DNA from: Condylostoma magnum
Lineage: Eukaryota; Ciliophora; Heterotrichea; Heterotrichida; Condylostomatidae
Reading direction: 5' to 3'
Assembly: GCA_920105805.1 (NCBI GenBank)
Contig: CAKKTI010000022.1
Span: 1-64,000, forward strand
Length of the DNA: 64,000 bases
The first letter of the stretch is position 1. Every line of letters begins with the position of its first letter. The notes beneath the pieces were generated by a model. It made no database searches, was not told the DNA's origin, and saw only the letters and a program-made list of their open reading frames with translations. A program made the position numbers and the translations under genes. Positions 25,347 to 37,438 of this stretch are shown here, one piece after another.

Positions 25347-25934
25347 TTATGCTTTCTGAGACAATGAAAATATGAGCTTCCTAAGTCTACCTTCATCCTA
25401 GCTAATTTTGCTAAGTTCTTCTATGGAAAACTAGGTAATCATCTTCCTTGTTACATTAACATGCTTTAAGGGGCATACTTCTCTTGCTATTTATCTTATT
25501 TTAGACACAATTTGCTGTTTTTATTAGGGATTTTCAGGACTTTTAGAAGTTGTCTATTCTTAGCTTCTCTTTTACTGCTGTATCAATTTTTATCCTAGGT
25601 TGTAAATATAGTTTATTTAAGGCCATAGACAATTAGTACTGCTGCTATCTCCAATTTAAGGCTCTGGTATGGTAACTGATATTTAAAAGTTTTATATAAG
25701 TTTTCCATTTGCACTTAGTACAGCATTATGCTATTAGTCCTACGTCTGAAATGATATGTGTGCAGTCTAAAAATCAGTACTTTGTTCGAGCTATAGCTGC
25801 TTTATTTACCCAAAATTACTGAAATAAGCTTAAATATCAAATCTGTTACACTAGGGGCTAATTCCTGTAACTATAACACTATTTTCTAAGCCAGATACGC
25901 TTAATTCACCTAGTCTGTTGGTAATTTACTCCAT
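25347..25934 (-). CDS. RRM protein with C-terminal helical region
   Basis: 195 residues. An RNA recognition motif occupies about 14-90: NSVIVTGISPQCNRFDIQAY, then FSNFGQIKQLQLEQS and TAHISFQTQDQQHNAVLSAN. RNP2 is IVTGIS and RNP1 is replaced by AHISFQT, so the aromatic residues of RNP1 are only partly kept. The remainder (about 110-195) is Gln-rich with KHVNVTRKMITQFSIEELSK. It is likely an mRNA-binding protein; the family member is not identified. Convergent with the K+ channel: the two stop codons are about 25 bases apart. Stop TAA. Confidence 0.75.
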
Positions 25935-26111
25935 TTTATACTAAAAATGTATAGGGCTGTGCCTGTAGGCAATAGGATTCTCTAGAAGAAATGGGAAGAT
26001 AGGAACCAAAACCTGCACGAGAAAAGATTAAGACATGCTTCTTCCTTTATTGATACTTCTTGTCCATAAACTTTTAGTTTTTGAAGTAAAAGAGTCAAGA
26101 GAGATCAGTCA

Positions 26112-26828
26112 ATGGAAGATAAGTATTGAGAGATATAAAGAAAGAATAAGATTTTGTTGTCGAAAATGTCAAATATTATGAGGATCGATAAAAACTAGGG
26201 ATCTAGACCATTTCATAAGAGAAGTCTAAATTTTGAATAGAGGAAAAATGATTTGATAAAAATTACTATCGAAAATCATGCACTACTTAAAAGGATTTAA
26301 GGAAGAAAACCTCATTACTAAATATAAAACTGGGAAAATGATAGAAGAAATAATGAACAATGATTATCTAAGATTTGCCAGTTTCCTTATTAACTAGGAG
26401 TAATAAAAAATAGGAGATATAAGTCAAATACAAGTTGAAAGCAAACTAGAAACAGTAGATCTAGTGGATCGTTAATTAAATCAAGAAATGCTGGAAGTAA
26501 AATATAAAAAATGATTAAAATTGGAGATCATAACCTTATAGTTGAATTAGTAAAAGAGATAACCCGTCTGAAAATAAATGTTATTGATACTGAGACTAAG
26601 GATGAATATAACCTTGAAATTCCTCTTTCTAAGGCTAAGCAAATGGTAAGAAATAGGGGATTAGAAGCTATAATTGGAAACTTATAGATGGAGGATGGTA
26701 ACTTAGTATTAATTGATACATCAGTAGAGAAATAAAATTTAAATAAAACGTCATAAGTTACAAATAATTCTATTATTGAAGACAGTGCATCTGAAGTTTT
26801 TGATTAGATTGTTGATTTGTAGTTTTAA
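26112..26828 (+). CDS. CFAP97-domain (hemingway-like) ciliary protein
   Basis: About 238 residues. The CFAP97/KIAA1430 motif lies at about 40-95: RSLNFEQRKNDLIKITIENH, then LLKRIQGRKPHYQIQNWEND and a KICQFP end. Proteins with this domain are linked to cilia and flagella, which fits a ciliate. The C-terminal part (KINVIDTETKDEYNLEIPLS) is a small beta-rich region without a clear match. Trp is coded by both TGG and TGA. The end is TAG 26820 or TAA 26826. Confidence 0.75.
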
Positions 26829-27169
26829 TTATGTTAAAAATGGATTGAAATATCGAATTAGTTTGAGTGTTATTAGTAAGCTTAATATATGTAAGCACTG
26901 TTAACTATAGATGGGACTTTACAATCATTCTTAATGCCTAAGTGTAAGGTATTCTTCTTTATATAAAGAGTTAGAAATTATATTGCCTTTTGAATAACTT
27001 ACCCAAAATGCAACTATAAAAATAAATATAACTGTCTAATAATACACGAAAAATTATAATAACATCAACACTTTACACAATTCACTAACTAAATTAAAAC
27101 AATTAAATATTGATTTAAAACCATTTAATGATTTCCTTAGTTAAATATAGAAAATTTTAACTTATAAAA
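26829..27169. other. Spacer, AT-rich
   Basis: About 340 bases between the CFAP97-like and RBR genes. I see no gene, repeat or structured RNA in it. Confidence 0.5.
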
Positions 27170-28345
27170 ATGGAAACAAAATCAAAAGAAGAAATCTCTT
27201 GTATGGCATGCAATTCCATACTAGAAGTAGATCACACTGGAATTAAATGCGACTAGGGCCATCATATCTGTGCAAAAGACAGCTAAAATTTTACTAACAT
27301 GATCTTAAGCGAGCCTTAAAATTACTTACCACCAAGATGCTCTCAATGCTCAATTCCTCTAAACTCTGTGGTAGTCGAACTTCAACTTTAGCCAGAATAA
27401 CTAAATATATACATGTTCCACATGCAGCAGTTTGTAATAGGAGAAAATGAATAGCCTTAAGAATGTCCATTTTGTGACTACTTTGAAATTTGGCCAAAGT
27501 ATAACGACATGAACTGGTTTTTCTGCTAAAAGGCAAATTGTAGTAAAATGAGCTGTAATATTTGCCATAATGAAATGCCTAGAGTTTAAGACGGGTATGA
27601 ATATGATAGGGCTAACTATGCGTCAATTGAAGCCTCAACTTAAAAACATTTCGAATGTGCAGAGTTCAAACATCTAAAAGAAAAGTGGGATTAAGCTTTA
27701 GATGATGGATAAGTTATGTTTTGTCCTAATCCGGATTGCAAAGTAAAAGGCGTAAAGAATCATGCTTGTACTCATATGCTATGTGACAGATGCTAAACTA
27801 CTTGGTGCTATATCTGTGGACTGTCTGAAGCAACGTGTGATAAGAGTACTTAGAATGGGAACATTTATAGGCATAATGATAACTGGAATAGTAATCCTTT
27901 AAGATGCCCGATGTATTTCAATTAAATACATGAAATAGATGATTACTGGCCGTAAGATGATTAAGACTGCATATAAAGATTTCATAGGCTTAGAACGATT
28001 AGGCTATTAAGGGAGGTAGTTTAAGATATTGATTATGAGGAGTTTATTAGATTTTCAAGTGTATTTGAGGCTGTTGAGGCTTGTGGATTTACTTATGACG
28101 AGATTATGAATGCAGATATTACACTTATTCATAGAAGAAGAAATAATCAATAATAAGATTAATTGAGATTATAATTTGGATCATTAAACTTAAATCCAAA
28201 TCCGTAATAAAGGAATGAGATAGGGTAATTCAATAATAATAGAAGAAATAGATAAGATAATCAGGATCATAACGCTGAAAATCGCCGTAATCTTTGAAGA
28301 GCTCGATTTAGTCTATAAAGGATTCAAAGAGAAGATGATCAATAA
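27170..28345 (+). CDS. RBR-type (RING-IBR-RING) ubiquitin ligase-like protein
   Basis: 391 residues. A first Cys-rich block (about 11-70) has CMACNS, CDQGHHICAKD and CSQCSI. A middle IBR-like block has CPFCDYFEIWPK, FFCQKANCSKMSCNICHNEM. The RING2-like end (about 185-240) has VMFCPNPDCKVKG, ACTHMLCDRCQTTWCYICGL. RBR ligases carry ubiquitin on a catalytic Cys in RING2 (the C of the HM-L-C segment is a candidate). The tail is Asn/Arg/Gln-rich and disordered. Substrates are unknown. The frame is intact with TAA/TAG Gln codons; it ends on TAA TAG at 28343-28348. Confidence 0.8.
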
Positions 28346-28486
28346 TAGTTTAGTAATATATTTATAATAAATATTATAATTTACCCTTACAAATCATGAT
28401 TTTTAATAAAATGATTCTAAACACTATGCTGAGTTCTATAGCAATAAAAATATCATGTAAAAATGTTTAAATAAATAAAACTGAAA

Positions 28487-30106
28487 TCAAGATTCTTCAG
28501 CTGCTGCTTCACTTTCTTCTGCTGGTATTTCACTTTCCTCTTCAGCTGGTGTTTCATTTTCCTATTCAGCTGCTGCTTCACCTTCTTCTACTGGTGTTTC
28601 ACTTTCCTCTTCAGCTGGTGTTTCACTTTCCTCTTCAGCTGCTGCTTCACCTTCCTCTACTGGTGTTTCACTTTCCTCTGCTGGTGTTTCACCTTCCTCT
28701 ACCGGTGTTTCACTTTCCTCTGCTGGTGTTTCACTTTCCTCTTCAGCTGGTGTTTCACTTTCCTCTTCAGCTGGTGTTTCACTTTCCTCTTCAGCTGGTG
28801 TTTCACTTTCCTCTTCAGCTGCTGCTTCACTTTCCTCTTCAGCTGCTGCTTCACCTTCTTCTGCTGGTTATTCACTTTCCTCTGCTGGTATTTCACCTTC
28901 CTCTACTGCTGCTTCCTCTTCAGCTGCTGCTTCACTTTCCTCTGCTGCTGCTTCACCTTCTTCTTCAGTTGGCGTTTCACTTTCCTCTACTGGTGTTTCA
29001 CTTTCCTCCTCAGCTGGTGCTTCACTTTCTTCTTCCACAGCACCTTCTTCATTATCCCCATCGCCTTCTTCATTATCCCCATCGCTTTCTTCATTATCTC
29101 CGTCGCCTTCTTCACTATCTTCATCGCCTTCTCCACTATCCTCATTACTTTCCTCCTCTTCAATAGCATTTTATTCCGCCTATTAAAGTTCCTCCTCGCT
29201 CTGTTCAAGCTCAATCTCCAATTAAAGCATTTCTTCCTGCTACTCTTACATACTACTAACTTACTACTAGGCTTATTACTAGGCCTAAGCAATAGCATTT
29301 CCAACAGCAGCTGACTATTACCTTGAATTTTCTGACAAATTATTATTAATATCGGCCTGAATTTAACTCAATCTTTCTCCAATCTAGCTACTCTACTAAT
29401 TTAATTACTCTTATATATTCATAAACTGCTCTCCTTGACTATCTAAAACCACCTATGCCCCTTAACTTACAATGTCACTAAAATTTCCTGTAATATCACT
29501 AGTAGAATCCCTAATCAACCCAGCCATATACAAATTCTACTCATCTTCCTAAGCAACAGCCATCAAGTCAACAGTATCACTTAACCCAAAAGGTGGTATC
29601 CCTCCTTCAACAAATTCCCTATCCTCCTAATCTCTCTCAGTTTCTGCGATCAACTCCCTTTACTCCTCTAAATTATCGATCTGCCCTTACAACAAATCCC
29701 TTCTTCTCATAAGCCTACTCAACTCATCTCTCTATCTCCCTAAATCTACCGATGCTACTTGCTCCTCATCCTCCTAATTATCATCTTCTACTGAATTACT
29801 TGGACATACATCCCTACCAGGACTAGCAGTATCAAAAAGAAATGCTTAATCACAATTAGAATCCCTTGAGCAAAACCTTCCATTCTCACACCACTAGCAT
29901 CCAGTAGATAAACAGTCTTAACATGTTTATTGACCTCCACAGCCCTCCACTTCGCACTCATCTTATGTAAAATTATCACATGTTCCTTACAAAGGACCCT
30001 AAAGGTCCCCTGGAGTGCACAGTCCACTAGTATAGCATCATATGCAGTTAAAATCTGAAGTACATGTGTTGCAGGTTGTAAAAGAAAAGCATTAGTTGCT
30101 TGCATC
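28487..30106 (-). CDS. PSI-type Cys-rich, coiled-coil, acidic-repeat protein (start unresolved)
   Basis: About 539 residues are visible. At the N-terminal end there are two or three PSI-like modules: CNTCTSDFNCIWCYTSGLC, CEVEGCGGQQTCQDC, and LSTGCQWCENGRFC. PSI modules are extracellular, yet no signal peptide is seen in frame: nearby ATGs are in other frames and this frame is open further upstream. A coiled coil (about 120-310; RDELSRLMRRRDLLQGQIDN, Gln/Glu-rich) follows. The last ~230 residues are nearly pure acid repeats: DGDNEEGDGDNEE, then EESETPAEE and EEGEAAAEE units. It resembles secreted or cortical calcium-binding acidic proteins, but the function is unknown. It ends on TGA (28487-28489). 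Confidence 0.7.
28498..29160 (-). repeat. Acidic tandem repeats (24-27 bp unit)
   Basis: In-frame tandem units encode E-E-E-S-E-T-P-A and variants (V for A; G for S; AAA for TPA), with a more diverged block of EGDGDNEE units at 29.03-29.16 kb. Units of 24 and 27 bp alternate, all multiples of three, so the frame is kept. The near-identity of units around 28.6-28.85 kb points to recent expansion or homogenisation. Confidence 0.9.
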
Positions 30107-30314
30107 TGATATTTGTTCCTCAATTACTTATATTTCTTACACTATTTCATCATGATTGCTTTATATTTAGTCGATTTGAGTTGAGATTAAAAGAGAGGTT
30201 GCCTAAGCGTTTTGTTGTTGGGACTGTTATATTTGATTGCTTATAGTTTAAAACGAGTAGTTAATTTATGATGATATTTAGTTCATCTGTTAACCAACTT
30301 ACTCTATTCCTTCC

Positions 30315-30339
30315 CCTAAAACACCTTGTGGTGTTTAGG
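30315..30339. other. Perfect-looking hairpin in the spacer
   Basis: CCTAAAACACC and GGTGTTTAGG are inverted copies with one bulged A, separated by TTGT. It lies alone in the spacer between the divergent PSI-protein and TPR/IQ genes. It could be a protein-binding palindrome or an RNA hairpin; nothing in the sequence decides. Confidence 0.5.
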
Positions 30340-30511
30340 ATTGTCTTAGATTTAGGGCTTTGGTTATGATAATCAAAACACTTAACATTTAATTTTAATT
30401 AGAAGTAGCCGTTTTATGGAGAATGAGATCTTATTATGTATGTTTGTCATTGAATATTCTTTTTAAATTAAGGAAATATGAGCTTTGAGTAAGTTTAAAT
30501 TTTTTATAAAT

Positions 30512-33500
30512 ATGAGTCATAGGATTGAATCCAAGACGCTTAATTTACGGTAATTTTAGAGATTGTAGAAATAAGGGAAGGAAATATTGTATGTGCAATC
30601 CCTACAGAAATTGCTGAGGGCTAAATCTTGTAAGAATTAATAATAGAGCAATAGAAATTTAGTTCAATCTATTATTTTACATCTTATAAACCAATAGCAA
30701 CAGATTGGACATTAAAGATTAAGATTTATTCAAAGTGTATTAGACACACTATTATAGAATTGAACTCCTTAGTATATCTCAGAAGTGGTTTAGTTGACCA
30801 ATATTATTTCATAAGATCTAATTAATTAGGGTAAAATGTAAAAATCAAAGATTCTTTAGCTAAAGATAATAAAACTAGTAGAATAGTGCTAACTTATGTC
30901 TTAAGACTCCGCTAAATTGTTTCTGAATACCTGCATAATTTACAATGAACAAGGACAATTTAAAAAAGCTTTGAGTTTTGGAAAGAAATGTATGAAAATA
31001 GCATAGGATAAGATGATTATAGCGAAGCTTTCAAATTCTAATGATAAAAATTTAACAAAACTATTGGCCTAGTGTTATTTTCATATAGGTGAATAATTCA
31101 ATTTATTAAAATAAGATAAAAAGGCAGTAAGTTATTACAAAAAAGCTAAAAATTTGATAAATAATACTAGTATAGATAATGAATTGAATGAACTTGTTAG
31201 CATACAGTTAATTAAGTATAAAAGAGGCGAAATGAAAATCAAAAGTCATTCATCTCCTAGATAAAAGGAACCCATTAATGACTTTTAGCCCTTAGCAAGG
31301 ACTGCAAGAAATATAAAAGCACCTCCGGTGTAAAGAGTAATTAAATAACCATAGAAAATTAACTAACACTTTAAAGTGTAATCCTAAACACCTTTTAATC
31401 TTGAACCGCCAAATTAAGACAACAAGTAATTAGATATACAAGTTTAGTAGTCTATAAGAACAAAAAGCTTTAATTTCGATATAAAAAATTAGCTAAGTAA
31501 ATAGGATCAAGGAAATTAATTATTCATATAGCCGTAAAACTTTCAAACAGATTTAGTACCAAGAAAGTAATAATCATTTTCGTATGAAAAAAAGGATAGC
31601 TCCAATACATAAAACAGCTAATAATTTATACCTTAAACAAACTAGCCTTATTCGTCAGAAAGTTTAGATTTTAGCTCTGAGTTAGAAAGTCCACTATAAT
31701 AAGATTTTAAAATTTCTAAGGAGTTTATTGAACCTATATAAGAAAGCTTGACTCCAATTTCATCAAATAGTAATTAAAGAGCTCAAATTATACCAAAACG
31801 TTTTTTTACTATGGTAAAACCTACAAATAATCTAACAAATTCCTCTTCAGAAAATTTTATAAACAAAAGTAAAACTTCTAATAAAACCTTAAAAAATAAT
31901 CAAAGTTATAATACTTCTGATAATCAAAATAGTCAAAGGGGAATAGATAATTTACTATGTAATCAAATTTTGAAATAGAAAAAGAAGAAAAGAATTACTA
32001 TCAGGCAATTTCCTAATTTAAAATTAAATATTTTGATTAGAATCTAAGCTTATATTAGAAGATTTTTGATATAAAATCAAGTAGATTTTTAAAATGTGAA
32101 ATTAAACTTTTCACTTGTTGCTAGAACCAAAAGAATTATTAATAATAACTCATATCTATTTAGTCTTTATAAAAGGAAAGTTAATTATTTAATGGAAGTT
32201 ATAAATATGACAACTCTTGAAGTATATGATAAAATTATTACTGATCTTTCAAAATTTTTAGAAAAGACAGAATAACCCAAAGATCTACTTACAAAAACTC
32301 AAATTACTAAAAAGAACAAACTCTTTATTCCTTTTGAGACAAATAAACAAGAAGTTTTGGTAAATAGAAACAGTAAAGAATTAGCAGTAAAAATGTTGAT
32401 ATATAGCGGCTCAAAGATATTTTATGGGGAAGAATATGATACTTAGCTATTCAAAGTTTATAAAGACATCAAAGTTGAACTTTAGAATTATAACTAACCA
32501 ACGAAAATATATTAAAGAATGTTTTCTAGACAATACTTATACAAAATTTATCGCTCCTAGATTAATATAAAGTAGATTTTTGATCATTTACAACTTTTAA
32601 TTAATCCTACAACTGATACATATGAAATAGATATTATTACCCCAGAATAGCCTATATAAAAATAATGATCAATATAGGAAAAAGCATAATATTAATGCTA
32701 AAGAGTTTTCAATAGATAAAATTTTACTATTTAAATAAATCTTAATAAAGAGAAGATTCTGCTTAAGGAAAAGGAGATTCTTAAAATCAAAATCTTACGA
32801 AATGGTTAGCAGTGCGATAAATTATAAATTGACTACTAATATGCTGAATAAATTTCTGGAATATACTATTCAGAGTCGATTATCCCAGTTTGTTACTTTA
32901 TATCATACTACTGTATTAAAATATAATAAAATGAAAAGTTTATGATTGATTTTCAGGTTAAAAGATTTAAATTCTACAAAAAGATTTGCCTAATACAAGC
33001 CTTTATCAGAGGACATTTAATTAGAAAACACATCTCAAATCTAGTAATATAGAGAATTCCTTATACAATCTATAACTCTAAGCTCAGACTATCTAATACC
33101 AATTATGATTTAAATGTAATTGATTATAATAATATCTTAGAAGTATATGTATCTAATGGAAGGCAGTTGTTCTGTAGATTTTTTGATTAGTAAAAATTAT
33201 ATCAAAAATTTGATATGAAATTAGAACATATTATAAAGGATGCTGTAATTAAAAACTTAACTTTTACAGTTAACAATAGAAAAGTTTAACTTGCAGGAGA
33301 TAGAAGATTTTACGCAATTTAAGCCCAATATGATGAAATTAAATATTTTCGTAAAGATAACTCGCTTATAACGCATTTAAACTTACTCTACAACTTTAAA
33401 AAACATTTTATTATAAATAAATAGCAGCCAAGGCCGGTTACTGTACCAAATATATAAAGTTAAAAATCTCTTTATGCAGGTGGAGGGTTTTTATAGTAAT

Positions 33501-34078
33501 TATTTCCTTCAAACTAAGCATTATAAAAGCAAAACACTGTAGAAAATTAAATTTCTATTAATAGTAGTTTCGATAAGATGCAAGTTTATAGTACTGATTG
33601 CAGTATAAATGGCCATAAATATAATGTAGTGATTTATCAATAAGGATTAAGTTTATAAGTCATAGCATCTAATCATTACGATGATAATAAGAAATATAAA
33701 ACAAAAATAGAACTAAAGCTTTAATAGGACTAAACTTTGAAATAATATTGTGATGAGTTAGTAGGAAGGCTTATTATAACTAATGGTTAATTACATATAC
33801 TTAAAGTAATTAACCCTAGATTAAACTTTTAATGTATTTCTATGATTGGTGATAAATTATGTGAAATCGCTATAAAATAAAGCCAAGATATAGGTAAAAT
33901 CATTATAAAGGATAGAAGTACAGGAGACATATATGAAGATTAGCTTCCAGGCATTTTAATCAACCTAGAAAACTTAACATTTAATATAAGCAACATCATA
34001 GAATCAGTGTCATTGGATCCTTAAGGAAAAAGAATTATATTTAGCAGTTAATCATAGGTACAAAATTTAGGTAACTGA
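30512..34078 (+). CDS. Large TPR-like and IQ-motif protein
   Basis: 1188 residues in one uninterrupted frame. TPR-like helices near 130-240 include LNTCIIYNEQGQFKKALSFG and DKKAVSYYKKAKNLI. A Ser/Asn-rich linker follows. Two calmodulin-binding IQ segments are visible: LIRIQAYIRRFLIQNQ (about residue 510) and CLIQAFIRGHLIRKHIS (about 825). The rest has repeated beta-rich segments without a match. It is probably a calmodulin-linked scaffold of the cortex or cilium (inferred). TGA is used as Trp inside the frame (QNWTPQYIS; QKQWSIQEK). The end is TGA 34076 or, if that is Trp, TAG 34091. Confidence 0.75.
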
Positions 34079-34152
34079 CTAATAAAAGATTAGTTATTTC
34101 ACATTACATAAAATTTTCTTAAATATATACTTAGAACTGTTACAATTTTAAT

Positions 34153-34371
34153 ATGGCAGACATACGAGAAATGCGAATATTCTGTGCTGAGCAGATTTAA
34201 GTTCCGGAGGAACTCCCAGGTATCCTCAAAAACTACAGTAAAGAAGTAATCCGCAATAACCCAAGTGATATTATTTCCTTTTCTGCCCGGTATTTTGAGC
34301 AACTTTAAAAGGAAAAGCACGGAAAGGTAGAAGCAGTTGAGAAACCCTCGTAGTTATATAGCGTTTACTAA
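34153..34371 (+). CDS. RIIa-fold (R2D2) protein, ROPN1/SPA17-like
   Basis: 72 residues, essentially one dimerisation/docking domain: EQIQVPEELPGILKNYSKEV, then RNNPSDIISFSARYFEQLQK. Such R2D2 proteins (ROPN1L, SPA17) bind AKAP-like helices in radial spokes and the fibrous sheath of cilia and flagella. Human homologues are longer or carry an IQ tail; here the C-terminus is short (VEAVEKPSQLYSVY). The stop TAA at 34369-34371 overlaps the TIM44 stop codon on the other strand by two bases. Confidence 0.83.
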
Positions 34372-35813
34372 TCTAACCTCATAAATCCTTCTTTCGGAGC
34401 GCACTGAATAATTTGCCAGAAAACTTCATTATCGGGATCTGGATTTGGGTGTCTTATAATCTGCATGAAAATCTCATATTTCTTCTTTTCTCCTATTCTT
34501 GATTTTTGGCTTTTATACAAAACCTCAGTTAAACTGAAACTATAAGCAAATTTTGGGTTGTACTGTTCTTCTATATTTACACCCAAATATGTAGGTTTTG
34601 TCATATAAGTAATTACACAGTTACAGTCATTCACTTCTCCTAATTGTAGTCGTGGTTCGAAGAAGATTCTAGCTGGACCTTCTACTAAAGTTTCTATTAG
34701 TTTTCTATCGCCTTTATATGATGTTTCAAAAACTCTACGAACTAAGGAGTCCATTTCTTCCTCCATTTCATAAACATCGAAATCTGGATCAAATTGTCTT
34801 ATTACTTTAACTGCTCTAGCTTCCTATGTCTCCATTCGGGCCTCACTTATCATATCTTTTGCTTTATGATACCAGGCGTTATCAGTGTCATCTATCCTAT
34901 CCTAAATATTTTCTTTTATTTCCCCTACACTTTCCTTAATCTAAGAGTACTTATCCTATACTGATTTCAATTGTTCACTTTTCAGTATTGTAGTACTGGA
35001 CTATTCTACCTTTTGACCTACAATTGAACTCTTTATAGATTTTTTAAATGATTGCCAACGACTTAGCTTTTCTTCTTATACCATTAAAGCATTTTTCTTT
35101 CATTCGGGTATTTCCTCACCTCTTTCTTCCATTTCTTATATAATTTTTTGCTGTTTTTGGTATTCTACTATGCGATCATGTCTTTTTTGCTATTTGTATT
35201 ATTAGTTAAGGAAAGTTTCCTATACTGATTCTTTACAGAAATCCATAGCATTGGCTGCCCAGATCAAATTTGGGTAATTTTATCGGATTGATTCAGTATA
35301 GGAAATTTTCGGTGGCTTAGGTTTTTCGTCTTATTGCACTTCCTCTTCTTTAATTTCTTCCTCTGTATTCTATTCAGTTTAGTCTTTTGTGCTTAATTCA
35401 GGCTCTTCTTTGTTATGTATTTCTTCCTCCTATGCTTTTTGTACTGGCTCTTATTGTTCCTATTGCTAAGCAGTTTCTTATTCTTAGGTCTCTTTTACGT
35501 CTTTTTAGGCAAACATTTCTTTAAAGGAAAAAGTACTCCAAGCTTCTGATACTCGCTGATTTAAAGATTATGCCTCTCCTGTCTTTTTACCTAAATCATC
35601 ACTCACGGATTTGAATTAGGACTTTAGATCTTCGAAAGATTATTTGCTTACTTTCTATTCATCCTAGTCTTGAAGTTTTTATGTGTTTTTATTATTCTCA
35701 GCATCTTGTTTGAATTTTTTGAACTATTATTTCAGGAAATCAGTATCTTTCTTAGATGAGAAGGTCCTTAGGTTGTAATTTTATCTAATAATTCTTATTA
35801 TGGGCCTAAACAT
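34368..35813 (-). CDS. TIM44: Mitochondrial import subunit TIM44
   Basis: 481 residues. A basic presequence (MFRPIIRIIRQNYNLRTFSS) is followed by a long charged, Gln/Glu-rich coiled region (about 25-290). The C-terminal Tim44 domain (about 310-481) includes FDPDFDVYEMEEEMDSLVRR, then LIETLVEGPARIFFEPRLQ and DPDNEVFWQIIQCAPKEGF. TIM44 anchors mtHsp70 and the PAM motor at the TIM23 channel. One Trp in the coiled part is TGA (EIPEWKKNALM); the Tim44-domain Trp codons are TGG. The stop is TAG 34368-34370 and overlaps the convergent RIIa gene stop. Confidence 0.92.
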
Positions 35814-35891
35814 CTTTATATTCCAGAAAATAGGGGGAAATTTATTAAATTTAAGTAAACTATATTTGGCCCTGCTTGCCTTATTTATTAT

Positions 35892-37055
35892 ATGTAAAGT
35901 TAAGAAGAGAAAGTAAAATTAGAAATAAAAACTGAGGAAAAAGTATCTCGCTATTTTGTAAAAGATGAAGCAATTTCACTACTAGATAAAATACTTTGTG
36001 TTTAATAATTAATGAAACATAAAAGGTTTTAGGAGGCATATAATACTTTATTAACAATATTTCCGTAATATACCGATAATAGATTTTTATTATTAGGTGC
36101 TATTTGTTAACTACATTTAGCATAGGCTGAAACAGCAGGTCTAACCTAATACATGTCCTCACTTAAAATGATAAAGGAAAAGAGGAAATAAGCTAAATTA
36201 GATAATTTTTATAAGACTTGGAAGATCGATTATTATATTGGCTGATGCTATAGTTAATAAGAGAATTGAACAAAAGCATTATAATACTATGAAATGTTCA
36301 TTTAGTAAGATGATATTCATGAATATAAAATTAAAGCTCTTTTGAAGGTCTTTTATCAAATGTATAACTATTATAACTCGGAAATTGATAAAAGTAGGCA
36401 TATAGAAAAGTGAGAAACATTGAAATAAAGATGGTTAACCAAACAATATTCAGTAAGCTAGTATTAAATTAAGATATAAAATATGATAGGGTGTAATTTA
36501 TTAAATTAGGAGACTTCAGATAGCGTTTAAATTGCAAAAAAATACTTAAAAGCTGCGTACTATTAAACGACTTATTAATCATGCGGAGAAAAGAATTAAA
36601 ACCTTTATGCAAAAATAGTACACAATATAGCGATGAATTATTATAATCTTCATAAAAAGTAAAAGGCTTTCTATTTTTACAATAAGGCTAGCTAAATAGT
36701 AGATAAATTACCAGGTTAACATTAAAAATGAATCAAATAGATATAAGGCTAGTGCTTATTAGCAAAACGGGAATAATATAGATAAGAACAGTAAACATTA
36801 TAGCTACCATAAAAGAGAACAATTAGATAATGTAGAAAAGGTAATTAAAAGAAAAAGATATTTACCGCAAGGAAAAAGGCGAGGCGCAGTTAGTTTAGGA
36901 TTAACCCAGCTATTCAATCTTAATTAGTAGTTGAATAAGCTAATCATATTTATTATAGTTAATCAGATTGTTTAAATCTATGTAATCATACATCTAAATC
37001 GTACTTTTTATATTCAAAAGTCAATTTTTACTATGATATGTTATCAAATAATTGA
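35892..37055 (+). CDS. TPR repeat protein
   Basis: About 387 residues. The N-terminus is MQSQEEKVKLEIKTEEKVSR. Several TPR-like helical pairs follow: LMKHKRFQEAYNTLLTIFPQ, then YYIGWCYSQQENWTKALQYY, and NIAMNYYNLHKKQKAFYFYN. The tail after about 300 is basic and Gln-rich (QKRTIRQCRKGNQKKKIF). It is likely a scaffold or ciliary transport-type adaptor, but the member is not identified. The last conserved TPR ends near 36.72 kb; the true stop may be any TAA/TAG after that, and the first TGA in late phase is 37053-37055. Confidence 0.65.
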
Positions 37056-37185
37056 ATACAACTTACTAACTATCATTTTCACTTATAACAAAACACTTTG
37101 AACAAATATAAATTAACTAACAATTTCATTTACTAACGAAATCTTTCCTAATATGAAAAGTTTCCCTTGTTCTATTAAAATCCTA

Positions 37186-37407
37186 TTAATCTCTAGCTGG
37201 AGTTGCAATTCTGGCTTAAATTTAAGAGCTAGATTTTATATTATCAATAGCCTAATGAGCTTCCTCTAATGTTCTAAACAAAGCAAAGCAATATTTAGTT
37301 TTAAAAACAACGTTTTAAGGAGTAATTTTTGCTAGTTCAATCAATTTAGCTCTATTGAAATCTGATGAAATTCCTCCTATAAACACTTTAGGCTCTGTAG
37401 AGAACAT
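37186..37407 (-). CDS. Small single-RRM protein
   Basis: 73 residues, almost only an RRM: EPKVFIGGISSDFNRAKLIE (RNP2 is VFIGGI) and TKYCFALFRTLEEAHQAIDN (the RNP1 strand YCFALF), then QIQARIATPARD. It probably binds RNA in a splicing or mRNA-transport complex. Such minimal RRM proteins are common in ciliates. Stop TAA with no TGA nearby. The next gene's stop on the same strand is 31 bases upstream of this start. Confidence 0.72.
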
Positions 37408-37438
37408 AACCCTAAACCCTCTTTAAAGCATATTTTTA

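Noticed and set aside
28549-29166. Leu/His/Phe-rich + strand reading of 205 codons
   Set aside because: It is the antisense shadow of the acidic repeats; composition is an artefact of the repeat.
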